Shown in pieces: positions 28,251 to 36,713 of a stretch of DNA of 64,000 nt. Positions within the stretch are counted from its first letter, which is position 1; the number at the start of each line of letters is the position of its first letter. The stretch comes from CAIYTF01 sp963664845 (GTDB taxonomy: Bacteria; Bacteroidota; Ignavibacteria; Ignavibacteriales; Ignavibacteriaceae), in assembly GCA_963664845.1 (NCBI GenBank), contig OY761615.1:2604001-2668000 (forward strand), in the 5' to 3' direction. The notes under the pieces were generated by a model. That model was not told the origin of the DNA and searched no databases. It saw only the letters and a list, made by a program, of their open reading frames with translations. The position numbers were made by a program, and so were the translations under genes.

Positions 28251-28949
28251 TTATAAATACAATGGGTAAGATAAACCGAGCCTCAGGGTAAAGAAGTTCC
28301 CGGGCAGGACCAGATCGCCAGTCGGGATCAGTTTGCCAATATATTTCCCGCCACTGTAATATTTAATCTCGCCCCGCGTGACGGTTCCAAAGTCATATGA
28401 AAAAAGCAACTGGAAGGAAACGGGAACGGCAGAGGGATTAAGGTACATGCAACCAGCCTCCAATCGGATCGCCGAGACATCGGTATATTCCGGTTTCAGG
28501 GACAGGTCGTTGTTCAAGTTACTTGTACCTGCATATGATTTGAAGATATAGCCGACGTTTAGCATCAGCAGAAAATTACTCACTTCCATGGATGGCTTAA
28601 ACCAAGCGCCTATTGAAAGCCCTTTATTGTCGATGGAAAGTTCGCGTCCAAGCATATCAATACCGTCGGATGTAGCTGATAAAGTTGCATGTTCATAAAT
28701 AAAACCAAACACTACCGATGCTCTGCAATCCTTAAGATTGAAAGGCGTAAAATACACGCTTCCGTTATAGAGCAATCCGCCATCAAAAAAAACTCCCAGG
28801 CTTGGGATTTCCGGCGAACTCCTTTTTTCGTGAATATCTATATTGGCATAGGGACTTGTATAGCAAATATTGGATTGCAACATTATTGTTTGTGCTCTTA
28901 AAACTAAAGGAGAAAGGAAGAGGAGCAGTATCAGTATTACTTTTGTCAT
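28251..28949 (-). CDS. Predicted outer-membrane beta-barrel protein
   Basis: 232 residues with a signal peptide (ends VLRAQ). The body alternates polar and aromatic residues in short strands, and the chain ends in a typical terminal strand with aromatic residues (FFTLRLGLSYPLYL). No family name can be given. It precedes the propeller lipoprotein by 14 bases, so the two may form an outer-membrane pair. Confidence 0.65.
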   Translation of the reverse strand: MTKVILILLLFLSPLVLRAQTIMLQSNICYTSPYANIDIHEKRSSPEIPSLGVFFDGGLLYNGSVYFTPFNLKDCRASVVFGFIYEHATLSATSDGIDMLGRELSIDNKGLSIGAWFKPSMEVSNFLLMLNVGYIFKSYAGTSNLNNDLSLKPEYTDVSAIRLEAGCMYLNPSAVPVSFQLLFSYDFGTVTRGEIKYYSGGKYIGKLIPTGDLVLPGNFFTLRLGLSYPLYL

Positions 28950-29116
28950 TTGTCACCCATAAAAAAATATAAAAGCCTCATTAGTTACATTCCAAAATTA
29001 GCAATTTTGGCAATAAGGTAAAAACAAATATATAACTCCATCAGCTGTCCGAGTGAAGATTCACCGCATCAGCAGAAAAGGGATAAAAGTTTGACTCTTG
29101 AGACATCCTGGCTTTA

Positions 29117-30121
29117 TTACCACACCGCAGCATAATACAAACTCACACCGTTAAGCGTAAGTATCATCTCGGTGTCATTCAGTTCGCTTATCGCCAGTCT
29201 TTCTTCCTGCCCGCTCAAATTATCTGTTAATACTTTTACTTCCGGATCAACCGACCACTTGCCATAGGCCATCAGTCCGCCAGGAATTTTTTCCGCAATG
29301 CGGAAATTCTCGAAGAAATACCACTGACTTCCAATACCAGGGAAACCTGCATCGGTGTGTTCCCTTTTATCCGCACCGATCACTTTTACCATTTTCCAGA
29401 TGTGTCGCGTTAACGGAGCTGTTTTCGGGTTTCCTACCCCAACAGGAAAGGACTGCTCAAGTTTAAACTGCATTTCATTCGTAAATGGCGCAATCTTAAT
29501 GATAATGCTGACGAAAATGACATATGCCAAAACAATAGTAACCACGACCATGAAGTAGCGCAACAGGGTATGACGTATCTTACGCAACAAAATGGAATTG
29601 GTAAATACTGCCGCACCGCCGATAAGTCCACCAATAAGTCCACCGACAATAACCAACAGCAGCGGTATCCAGAGAAGTATATACTCAAAAACATTTAGGC
29701 GGGCTGCAAACTCTATCTTTTTGTTATCGATGTAGACTTCCGGAATTGCATCCATCCATCTGCTTTTTACCTTCACCTCAAAGTTTGCACTCTCTGAATC
29801 CGCCAGCCTATAGGTTTTCGTTTTCTTGAAGAACGTCCTTGAAACCGGTTTAAGCTTTTGGTCATCTGCATACAATTTCGGGCCGACCCAATAACTTGAG
29901 CGAAGCAACAGTTTTTTGTTTTGTATTCTTGGGTGGTAAATAACAAAGTCGAGGTTTTTAAGAAAGAGCCCTGAGCCGCTGTCACCAAAATTCATTTTTA
30001 TAGCAGGATTTTCATGCCCCCCTTCCCGCCAAACGTATTTACACAAATTATTGCAAAACATATACTCACCGTCAGTTACGCCGGAAGATAAAATCTCATT
30101 ACCGCATTGTACGCATTTCAT
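29117..30121 (-). CDS. Zinc-ribbon membrane protein with C-terminal lipocalin-like domain
   Basis: 334 residues. The N-terminus has a small zinc-ribbon-like knuckle (CVQCG at 3-7, then CNNLC at 23-27), expected to be cytoplasmic. A beta-rich region (about 45-140) with basic residues follows, then two strong membrane helices (about 145-172 and 188-212) separated by a glycine-rich turn. The exported C-terminal domain (about 215-334) reads like a small lipocalin fold (LTRHIWKMVKV, YGKWSVDPE, EERLAISELNDTEMILTL). Function unknown. It is divergent from the helicase gene, 286 bases apart. Confidence 0.7.
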   Translation of the reverse strand: MKCVQCGNEILSSGVTDGEYMFCNNLCKYVWREGGHENPAIKMNFGDSGSGLFLKNLDFVIYHPRIQNKKLLLRSSYWVGPKLYADDQKLKPVSRTFFKKTKTYRLADSESANFEVKVKSRWMDAIPEVYIDNKKIEFAARLNVFEYILLWIPLLLVIVGGLIGGLIGGAAVFTNSILLRKIRHTLLRYFMVVVTIVLAYVIFVSIIIKIAPFTNEMQFKLEQSFPVGVGNPKTAPLTRHIWKMVKVIGADKREHTDAGFPGIGSQWYFFENFRIAEKIPGGLMAYGKWSVDPEVKVLTDNLSGQEERLAISELNDTEMILTLNGVSLYYAAVW

Positions 30122-30407
30122 AAAGTGATCCTACGAAATTTAAAAGCTCTTCAGGTTACGTTGCAACAGACAAGCAAGGTATAATAATTGCGTGCCTGAT
30201 ATATAAACGCAGATTGAATTTATCTGTAAAATTAACCAAAGAATTCTGATGTCCAAAAATTGTTAGAAGAAATTGAAACACTCCCCGGGAATAGCAACAC
30301 TGGTATGGGAAAACGGTCATATTTTCTTAATTTGCCTGTAAATTTCACAATAATCCAGGTATACCATTACTACCAAAATTCTCATCAATGATATATTTAA
30401 AAAATTC

Positions 30408-33400
30408 TTGTTGCGCCAGCCTCAGGAATACCGCAAACGGCTTAAGAAACAGCTCGAATTTCTTGAGATCGGAATGTGGGATAATGGTGTCCGGGTTAAA
30501 AAGATTAAAGGAACTCCGGAAGACCGAAGCGTTTTCGAAGCCCGTTTAGACAGGGGTAACCGCATAATTTTTACCTTGGGGATTGATGAGTCAATCCATG
30601 GTTCAGCAGGCAACCGAGACGCAATAATTTATATATGGGGCATTGTATCCCATGATGATATTTCAAATAAAAGCAAGACAGTTATTCCGTCCAACGCCCC
30701 CTTCCTGAAATTCAAACCGCTCTGCGAGAGTGACACGCAGGAGTTAATTCTTGATGATCTGGATGACTCCCATTATACTCAGGAATATATCACAAAAAAA
30801 ATAGCGGACGATGCCGGCTCACAAAAGTGGCACACCCTTACCGATACCGATTGGGAACGAATTGAGCTTTATACCCGGGATGATTTTGATCTTTACCTGT
30901 ACCTTACTCCGATCCAAATTGAAGTTATGAAAACCCCACCGCCTCTATTGCTTTCCGGGACGGCAGGAAGCGGTAAAACAACAATTGGAGTATATTATTT
31001 GCTGAAAGAGCCTCTAAGCAGCCTCAGGAAGCTCTTTATAACCTACAATAACTATCTCAAGATTGCTGCCGAGCGGTTATATGCCGGACTTCTGAATTCA
31101 GATAAATCAGCGGGCAGCTATGTCCATCCTGATTTTTTTACGTATAAAGAATTCTGCCTTCATACGGTTAACCGCTTCAGCAATAAGTTTCTTCCCGAAA
31201 ACGAGATCACCTTTGAACGCTTTTCAACACTCATCAGACAAAACAGGAACATTGCCAGGTTTGATATCCCGCTGCTTTGGGAAGAGTTCCGGGCCATCAT
31301 TAAAGGAGCTTTGCCCCAGTTAAATGCGAGGCTTTTCAAAACAGCAATTCAAAAGATTCAGGCACAAAAGCTTGACACCGGATTCATCAGCATTCTCCAG
31401 CGGCAGTTCATTATCTTCTCAAACCTGGAATCATCTGCACGGATAGAGCATTCGATAAAAAAATATTCCCGCCTGAATTTCCAGGATTTTCTAAAAAACT
31501 TTGGGCCTTTCATTTTGACTGAACCGGAGAAGTCCATTTCGATTTTCGTGGATATTCTTGAGTTGTTTTCGAAACAAAAGGAGCTCACTCAAAAGAAATA
31601 CCTCTCCTTTCTTGAGTATGAAATGATGGGGAAAAAGAAGGCCCCCAATTTTAATCTTGACCGGAAAGAGATTTACCGCATATTTGAATGGTATCAGGAT
31701 AAATTAGAGACGTCTGCTCTTTGGGACGAGCTCGATCTTACCAAAGAAACCATTACGGTTTTTAACGAAAGAGATATGGCAGAGTCGCAATATGACCTTG
31801 TGATCTGCGATGAAGTGCAGGATCTTACGGACATACAACACGATCTACTGTTTTACCTTGTTAAAAACCCGCTCAATCTTATTTTGACCGGCGATACCAA
31901 GCAGATAATTAACCCCAGCGGATTCCGGTGGGAGGAATTAAAGCAACATTTTTATGAACGTAACCTCAAAATTCCGGAAATAAATTTTCTTAACCTGAAT
32001 TTCAGGAGCTCCGGAAGCATTGTCGAATTGTCAAATTGCCTTCTCGAAATAAAAACAGAATTACTCGGGTTGAGCTCCGATCAACTGCCGGAGGACTGGA
32101 AATTCAAGAATCGTCCTCCGGTTATAGTGGCGGGGCTTCCTGAATCCGAAATTATCAATAATCTGCGCACTACCGGTGCGGGGAAAACAATATTGGTAAG
32201 GACTGAAGAGGAAAAAGAGATCTTAAAAGCATTGTTGGAAACCGAGCTTATTTTCACAATCGGTGAAGCAAAAGGGCTTGAGTTCGACACCGTCTTCCTG
32301 TGGAAATTCTGCAGCGAAAAACAAACGTCCGATATTTGGGACAACATTTTATCGGAGTCGCATTCCCAGATTCACGCTGCAAAAATTACGCATGAAATAA
32401 ATCTGCTGTATGTAGCCATAACCAGGGCACAAAAGGACTTGCTTATCTATGACGGTCACAGTGCCTCGGTGATCTGGAAGAATTCACGTATAGGTGAAAA
32501 AGTAGTCATCTCGGACGATGTGGAATTTATCAACAACATCTGGAATGTGCTTTCCACCCCGGAAGAATGGCTTGAACAGGGCAACTATTACTTTGAACGG
32601 GAATATTATCTGGCGTCGATTGAATGTTATAAAAACGCCGGGGTTAAGGATCAGCTCTTCACGGCAGAGGCCTTTTATTACGAAAAGAAAGGTAACTTCC
32701 GCGAGGCAGCACAAAGATTTGAGTCACTTGGTGATTTGGAGAAAGCGGCCCGCTACTATGAAAAATGTGATGCATTTACTGAGGCCCTCGAATTGTGGAT
32801 CGTGTTGGAAAACGTAAAGCAAGCAAACCAGTGCCGATTGAAAGTGTTTGAAAGGGATCACAATTATGCAGCACTTGCCGATCTGTATTTTGCGTTAAAG
32901 GATCTGCCAAAAGCTGCCGAATATTACCTCAAAAACAAAAGTTACGTAAATGCTGCAGATATATATGTAAAGCTCAAAAAGCATGAACTTGCAGCACAGA
33001 GTTATGAATTGGCCGGACATTTTGATAAGGCGGCACCACTCCATGGCAAAGCCAAAAAATATGAAAAAGCAGCAGAACTGTTTGAAAAAATTCAAGACTA
33101 TGAAAAAGCGGAAACGTTCTGGAAAAAAGCAAAAAACACTTCCCGTCTGATAAATCTTTATCAGAGGACAAACAATGTAACCATGTTGCTGATGTATTAT
33201 GCGAAGGGAAAGGACACAGCCAATGCAATCAAACTCCTGAAAAAAAATTATTCGCCTGAAAAACTACTTGAACAGGCAACCGAATTTTTCAACGCTAAAC
33301 AATATCCACTGGCATATCTTGCCTACCAGGCCAGTGGTGATGATAAAGGGATTGTTAAGGCTTGCATACAGTTAAAGAGATTTTCCGAGGCTGCTCACCT

Positions 33401-34646
33401 CCTTGAAAAAACAGGGAACTACATCGCCGCAGGCTCAAATTATGCTCTGGCAAAAGATTATACCAACGCTTTCACCTGTTTTATCCAATCGCAGGAAGAC
33501 CGCAAAGATGATTACCAATGCGCAAAATCAGTCGCCCATAAAGTCAATATACATGAAGTTGGCCAACAGTTCTTTTCCAAGGGAAATTTTGATTTGGCAC
33601 TGCAATGCAGCTTAATCGATCATCAGGACTATAATTCAGGGGTTTGTTACGTCCTTATGCACCAATACGATAAAGCCATTGAAATATGGACGTCCGGTTT
33701 AAAATATATTGGGATTGGAGCCGTTGCCAGATACTGTCTTTCAAGCAATAAGCCTGATTTGTGTGCAAGAGTTTTGTTCGGCGCTGATCCGGAGCTTTTT
33801 GAGAGATGGTCTACGCCGATGACTACTGATGATGAATCGAAGCTGATTTCGGTTATGGACAAATACTTCCAAAACAATTCATCAGAGGAGGAAATGTTTA
33901 TATGGGCAGAACGCTTAAGTAAAATAGACAGAGACGAGTACTATATTGGAAAGGTTTGCGAATTTTACAAAAAAAGCCGCCATTATAATGCCTTGTACAA
34001 ATATATCCGGCGAATAAAATTCATAGGCAAAAAAGCATTCAGCAACATCAAAGAACAATTTCGAAGCGAGGTTTCCGGATATCCGGAGCACGCCAACGAA
34101 CTAACCGTTCTTGGTTTATATGTTTTTGAAAAGGAAGCAGAACTGCTGCAATTGCTTTCAACCCTTGAAGTTAATAACAGTAACTATCTGTTGTTCATAC
34201 ATTCGGCGAATAAGGAAAAAGCCATTGAACTGTTAATAAAAAACGAATCGTTCAGCACCATCAGGGAATTTCTGTATGAGAACAGGGAATTCCTGAAATT
34301 GGCTGAATATTGTGAATCCATAAAACAGACTAACGATGCCGCATTCTATTATTTGGATGCGAAGGAGTATCAACGGGCAATTGCCCTGTTTATCAAATTG
34401 AAAAACTTTAGCAGAGCCGGGGATATCTATTTCGAGTTGCAGGACTATCCAAACGCTCTTGAAATGTACAACCGACATGGAAAGAACAAACTAAAGATAG
34501 CAGATGCGTTGGTGAAACTAGGCAAATATGATGAAGCAGGAGAGATTTATCTGCAACATAAAAAGAAAAAAAAGTATGATGAGGTCCAGAGACTGAAAGC
34601 AGGGTCCAATGCACAGCCGGAGGTGACACAATTGAAGCTGCTTTAA
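30408..34646 (+). CDS. RelE/ParE-like domain fused to SF1 (UvrD-like) helicase and a long TPR array
   Basis: 1412 residues in one frame. Residues about 5-88 match the RelE/ParE/HigB toxin fold by pattern: helical YRKRLKKQLEFLE, strand NGVRVKKIKG, FEARLDRGNRIIFTL and AIIYIWGIVSHDD. Residues about 165-690 hold a complete SF1 motor: Walker A GTAGSGKTT (184-192), Walker B VICDEVQD (465-472), GDTKQ (495-499), NFRS (531-534), GEAKGLEFD (619-627) and YVAITRAQ (668-675). From about 715 to the end there are many degenerate TPR/SNAP-like helical pairs. The order resembles eukaryotic TRANK1 helicases. The start is TTG at 30408, since an in-frame stop lies at 30351 and no ATG intervenes; no ribosome site is visible. 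No antitoxin-like gene is adjacent. Possible roles are defence or RNA surveillance; both are inference. Confidence 0.88.
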   Translation: MLRQPQEYRKRLKKQLEFLEIGMWDNGVRVKKIKGTPEDRSVFEARLDRGNRIIFTLGIDESIHGSAGNRDAIIYIWGIVSHDDISNKSKTVIPSNAPFLKFKPLCESDTQELILDDLDDSHYTQEYITKKIADDAGSQKWHTLTDTDWERIELYTRDDFDLYLYLTPIQIEVMKTPPPLLLSGTAGSGKTTIGVYYLLKEPLSSLRKLFITYNNYLKIAAERLYAGLLNSDKSAGSYVHPDFFTYKEFCLHTVNRFSNKFLPENEITFERFSTLIRQNRNIARFDIPLLWEEFRAIIKGALPQLNARLFKTAIQKIQAQKLDTGFISILQRQFIIFSNLESSARIEHSIKKYSRLNFQDFLKNFGPFILTEPEKSISIFVDILELFSKQKELTQKKYLSFLEYEMMGKKKAPNFNLDRKEIYRIFEWYQDKLETSALWDELDLTKETITVFNERDMAESQYDLVICDEVQDLTDIQHDLLFYLVKNPLNLILTGDTKQIINPSGFRWEELKQHFYERNLKIPEINFLNLNFRSSGSIVELSNCLLEIKTELLGLSSDQLPEDWKFKNRPPVIVAGLPESEIINNLRTTGAGKTILVRTEEEKEILKALLETELIFTIGEAKGLEFDTVFLWKFCSEKQTSDIWDNILSESHSQIHAAKITHEINLLYVAITRAQKDLLIYDGHSASVIWKNSRIGEKVVISDDVEFINNIWNVLSTPEEWLEQGNYYFEREYYLASIECYKNAGVKDQLFTAEAFYYEKKGNFREAAQRFESLGDLEKAARYYEKCDAFTEALELWIVLENVKQANQCRLKVFERDHNYAALADLYFALKDLPKAAEYYLKNKSYVNAADIYVKLKKHELAAQSYELAGHFDKAAPLHGKAKKYEKAAELFEKIQDYEKAETFWKKAKNTSRLINLYQRTNNVTMLLMYYAKGKDTANAIKLLKKNYSPEKLLEQATEFFNAKQYPLAYLAYQASGDDKGIVKACIQLKRFSEAAHLLEKTGNYIAAGSNYALAKDYTNAFTCFIQSQEDRKDDYQCAKSVAHKVNIHEVGQQFFSKGNFDLALQCSLIDHQDYNSGVCYVLMHQYDKAIEIWTSGLKYIGIGAVARYCLSSNKPDLCARVLFGADPELFERWSTPMTTDDESKLISVMDKYFQNNSSEEEMFIWAERLSKIDRDEYYIGKVCEFYKKSRHYNALYKYIRRIKFIGKKAFSNIKEQFRSEVSGYPEHANELTVLGLYVFEKEAELLQLLSTLEVNNSNYLLFIHSANKEKAIELLIKNESFSTIREFLYENREFLKLAEYCESIKQTNDAAFYYLDAKEYQRAIALFIKLKNFSRAGDIYFELQDYPNALEMYNRHGKNKLKIADALVKLGKYDEAGEIYLQHKKKKKYDEVQRLKAGSNAQPEVTQLKLL

Positions 34647-34677
34647 TTCCTGGGGAGAACTTTCACAACAACTGTTT

Positions 34678-35925
34678 TTATTTCCTCGCCAGCCATATTT
34701 CGGGATTTTGTGACTGCCGTTCGTTCCACAGTTCGAAGTGCAGCAACGCGCCTTCAAGACCCGAGCCCGCTGACCCGATCACCTCTCCCGCGGAAATTTT
34801 TTGTCCTTCATGCACGCTTGCCGTTGACAGGTTTCCATAAACACTGCGGAATTCATGACCGTGTGAAATAATAACGATGGTGCGGTAGCCGGGCAGCCAT
34901 TCAATTGCGGAGACTTCACCCGAATAAATACTCTTCACCGCCGCATTGGGCGAGGTTTTAATATCAATGCCGTAATTTATTGTCACCGTGTTTGTTGAAG
35001 CATTGCGTGACTCGCCATAATGTTTAACAATGCTTCCATTGACCGGCCATCCCATTTTACCGCGCAACGAAGCCACGGCCCCGGATACAGGACCCGGCGC
35101 AGTATGTTTAACCACCGGCTTTTCTTTCGCGGTGGAAGGAGACTTTTTATCTGCTGTTTTCTGACGGGCTGTTTCCGCAAATTCTTTTTGCCGTTCACGC
35201 TCTTTGTCCCTGGCAATAAGGCGTGAAACCAGATCACGTATTTTTTGTTCGGCGAGGCGTTTTTGTTCAAGTTCTTTGGTCAGTTGTGTCTTGTCGCCTT
35301 TGATCCGCTTGAGCATCACCTGTTGCTCGCCCGCCTTTTTTGCAAGAGAATTTTCTTCGCCGGATTTTTGAACAATGATGGCCTGCTTGATGTTTTTTTC
35401 ACGCCGTAATTGTTCTTCCAGTGAATGCAATTCTGTTTGCGCCCGCAATATCCGGTCAGCGTCGTTCTTGCCGCGGTTTGAGAACGTTTTCAAATAATAT
35501 TGCCGGAGAAGTCCCTGCGAAATGGAGTTTGAGGAAAGGAAATAGAGCAGTTTGTTTTGATAGAGCTTCTGATAAACGGCAACAACATAGCGGGAATAAT
35601 TTCTTTTTAAGGTTTCCAGTTCAGCCTGCAGGGAATTGCTCTGCCCCTGGATTGTCTGAATCTCTTCTTCCTTGGCTTCCTCATCTTCCCTGAGTGAAGC
35701 CACCAGTTTGTTGATCAGGTATATCTGTTTGTTGAATTTCTCAATTGCGGCGTAGGTTTTCTTCTCCTTCGCGCTCATTTTATGCAGTTGAGATTCAATT
35801 GATTGAATTTCATTGCGTATCTGCGAAAGTTCTTTTTGTTTCGCTTCCGTCTTCGCTTTTTGTGCCACGCCCGCCGGGGAAATGAAGAGCACAAAAAGAA
35901 TAAGAAGAGTTGTTACTCTTTCCAT
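34678..35925 (-). CDS. EnvC-like murein hydrolase activator (degenerate M23 domain)
   Basis: 415 residues: signal peptide (1-21), long coiled coil (about 22-250), Lys/Pro linker and a C-terminal LytM/M23 domain (about 290-412). The zinc site is broken. The HxxxD motif reads NYGID (Asn317), the HxH motif reads LLH (Leu394) and the catalytic YxHL motif reads YGNL (Asn365). This matches EnvC and NlpD, which do not cut peptidoglycan but switch on amidases during cell separation. The start overlaps the DUF4292 gene by 13 bases; the gene order TPR - DUF4292 - EnvC is common in Bacteroidota. Confidence 0.88.
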   Translation of the reverse strand: MERVTTLLILFVLFISPAGVAQKAKTEAKQKELSQIRNEIQSIESQLHKMSAKEKKTYAAIEKFNKQIYLINKLVASLREDEEAKEEEIQTIQGQSNSLQAELETLKRNYSRYVVAVYQKLYQNKLLYFLSSNSISQGLLRQYYLKTFSNRGKNDADRILRAQTELHSLEEQLRREKNIKQAIIVQKSGEENSLAKKAGEQQVMLKRIKGDKTQLTKELEQKRLAEQKIRDLVSRLIARDKERERQKEFAETARQKTADKKSPSTAKEKPVVKHTAPGPVSGAVASLRGKMGWPVNGSIVKHYGESRNASTNTVTINYGIDIKTSPNAAVKSIYSGEVSAIEWLPGYRTIVIISHGHEFRSVYGNLSTASVHEGQKISAGEVIGSAGSGLEGALLHFELWNERQSQNPEIWLARK

Positions 35926-36713
35926 TTTATGATATCGGCATTCTCGGGAATGGCAAAGTCGATTTTAATATTCTTCCGGTTGGCAGAAACATTCTTGTAC
36001 TCTATGTCAATATATTCTTTGCGTTTTTCCTGTTTAACGGAAATGGTTTTTGGTGCCGAAACCGTTTCGAGAATAACAAACGAGGAATACTCGCATTGCA
36101 ACAGAACGTTGCCGTTAAAATCTTCTACCTTGCTGGAAAGCACACTCAGGTCTTTAACATCAACAGTATAGCGCGTAAGCGTCTTGGTTGTTGAGTCAAC
36201 ATAGGTGAGCAGATATTTATCCTGAACAATATCAAAAAAGGTTGGTTCTTTATAGAGCCGTGAGCTGAAATTAACCGCCCCGGTGAATGCATCAAGGAGA
36301 TCGCTGAGCGGGAGATTGATCTTAAATATCTCTTTAAGGATATCGTTGCTCAGCTTGCCGGTATAAGCAGTGTTATGCAGCGCCTCATAAAAAGTAAAGT
36401 TTGTCTTTGTCACCAGTATCTGTGCCAGGTCTATGCCGAACGGGCCATAGATGGACAGATAGATCGAGTCCGGTTTTTGAATTACGATTTTGAATGACGC
36501 CCCGTTGTCGAAGGTTGGTGTTTTCACATTGAGTGAGCCGGTTCCTTCGAAGGAACGGATCTTGCGGCGGTTTGCTTCAAGCTTATTAATGAGCCGTTCC
36601 GCAGACAGTATTTCGAAGGTTTCGGTTTTTTGCGGTGCGGAACAGTTTGTCAACAGGAACAGTTGAGCTGTCGAAAAAAGAGTTATTAAAATTAATCGCA
36701 GTTTGTGGCTCAA
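35913..36713 (-). CDS. DUF4292 lipoprotein (LolA/LolB-like fold)
   Basis: 266 residues with a lipobox (LLTNC, Cys24). The body has the DUF4292 features: RRKIRSFEGTGSLNVKTP, KPDSIYLSIYGPFGIDLAQ and a series of amphipathic strands typical of lipoprotein-carrier folds. Probably an outer-membrane lipoprotein or lipid-handling factor. It overlaps the TPR gene upstream by 4 bases (ATGA) and the EnvC-like gene downstream by 13 bases, so the three are translated from one message. Confidence 0.85.
   Translation of the reverse strand: MSHKLRLILITLFSTAQLFLLTNCSAPQKTETFEILSAERLINKLEANRRKIRSFEGTGSLNVKTPTFDNGASFKIVIQKPDSIYLSIYGPFGIDLAQILVTKTNFTFYEALHNTAYTGKLSNDILKEIFKINLPLSDLLDAFTGAVNFSSRLYKEPTFFDIVQDKYLLTYVDSTTKTLTRYTVDVKDLSVLSSKVEDFNGNVLLQCEYSSFVILETVSAPKTISVKQEKRKEYIDIEYKNVSANRKNIKIDFAIPENADIIKWKE

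Noticed and set aside
30122..30407. Possible antitoxin gene upstream of the RelE-helicase fusion
   Set aside because: The 286-base gap has no frame of antitoxin size with a ribosome site on either strand.
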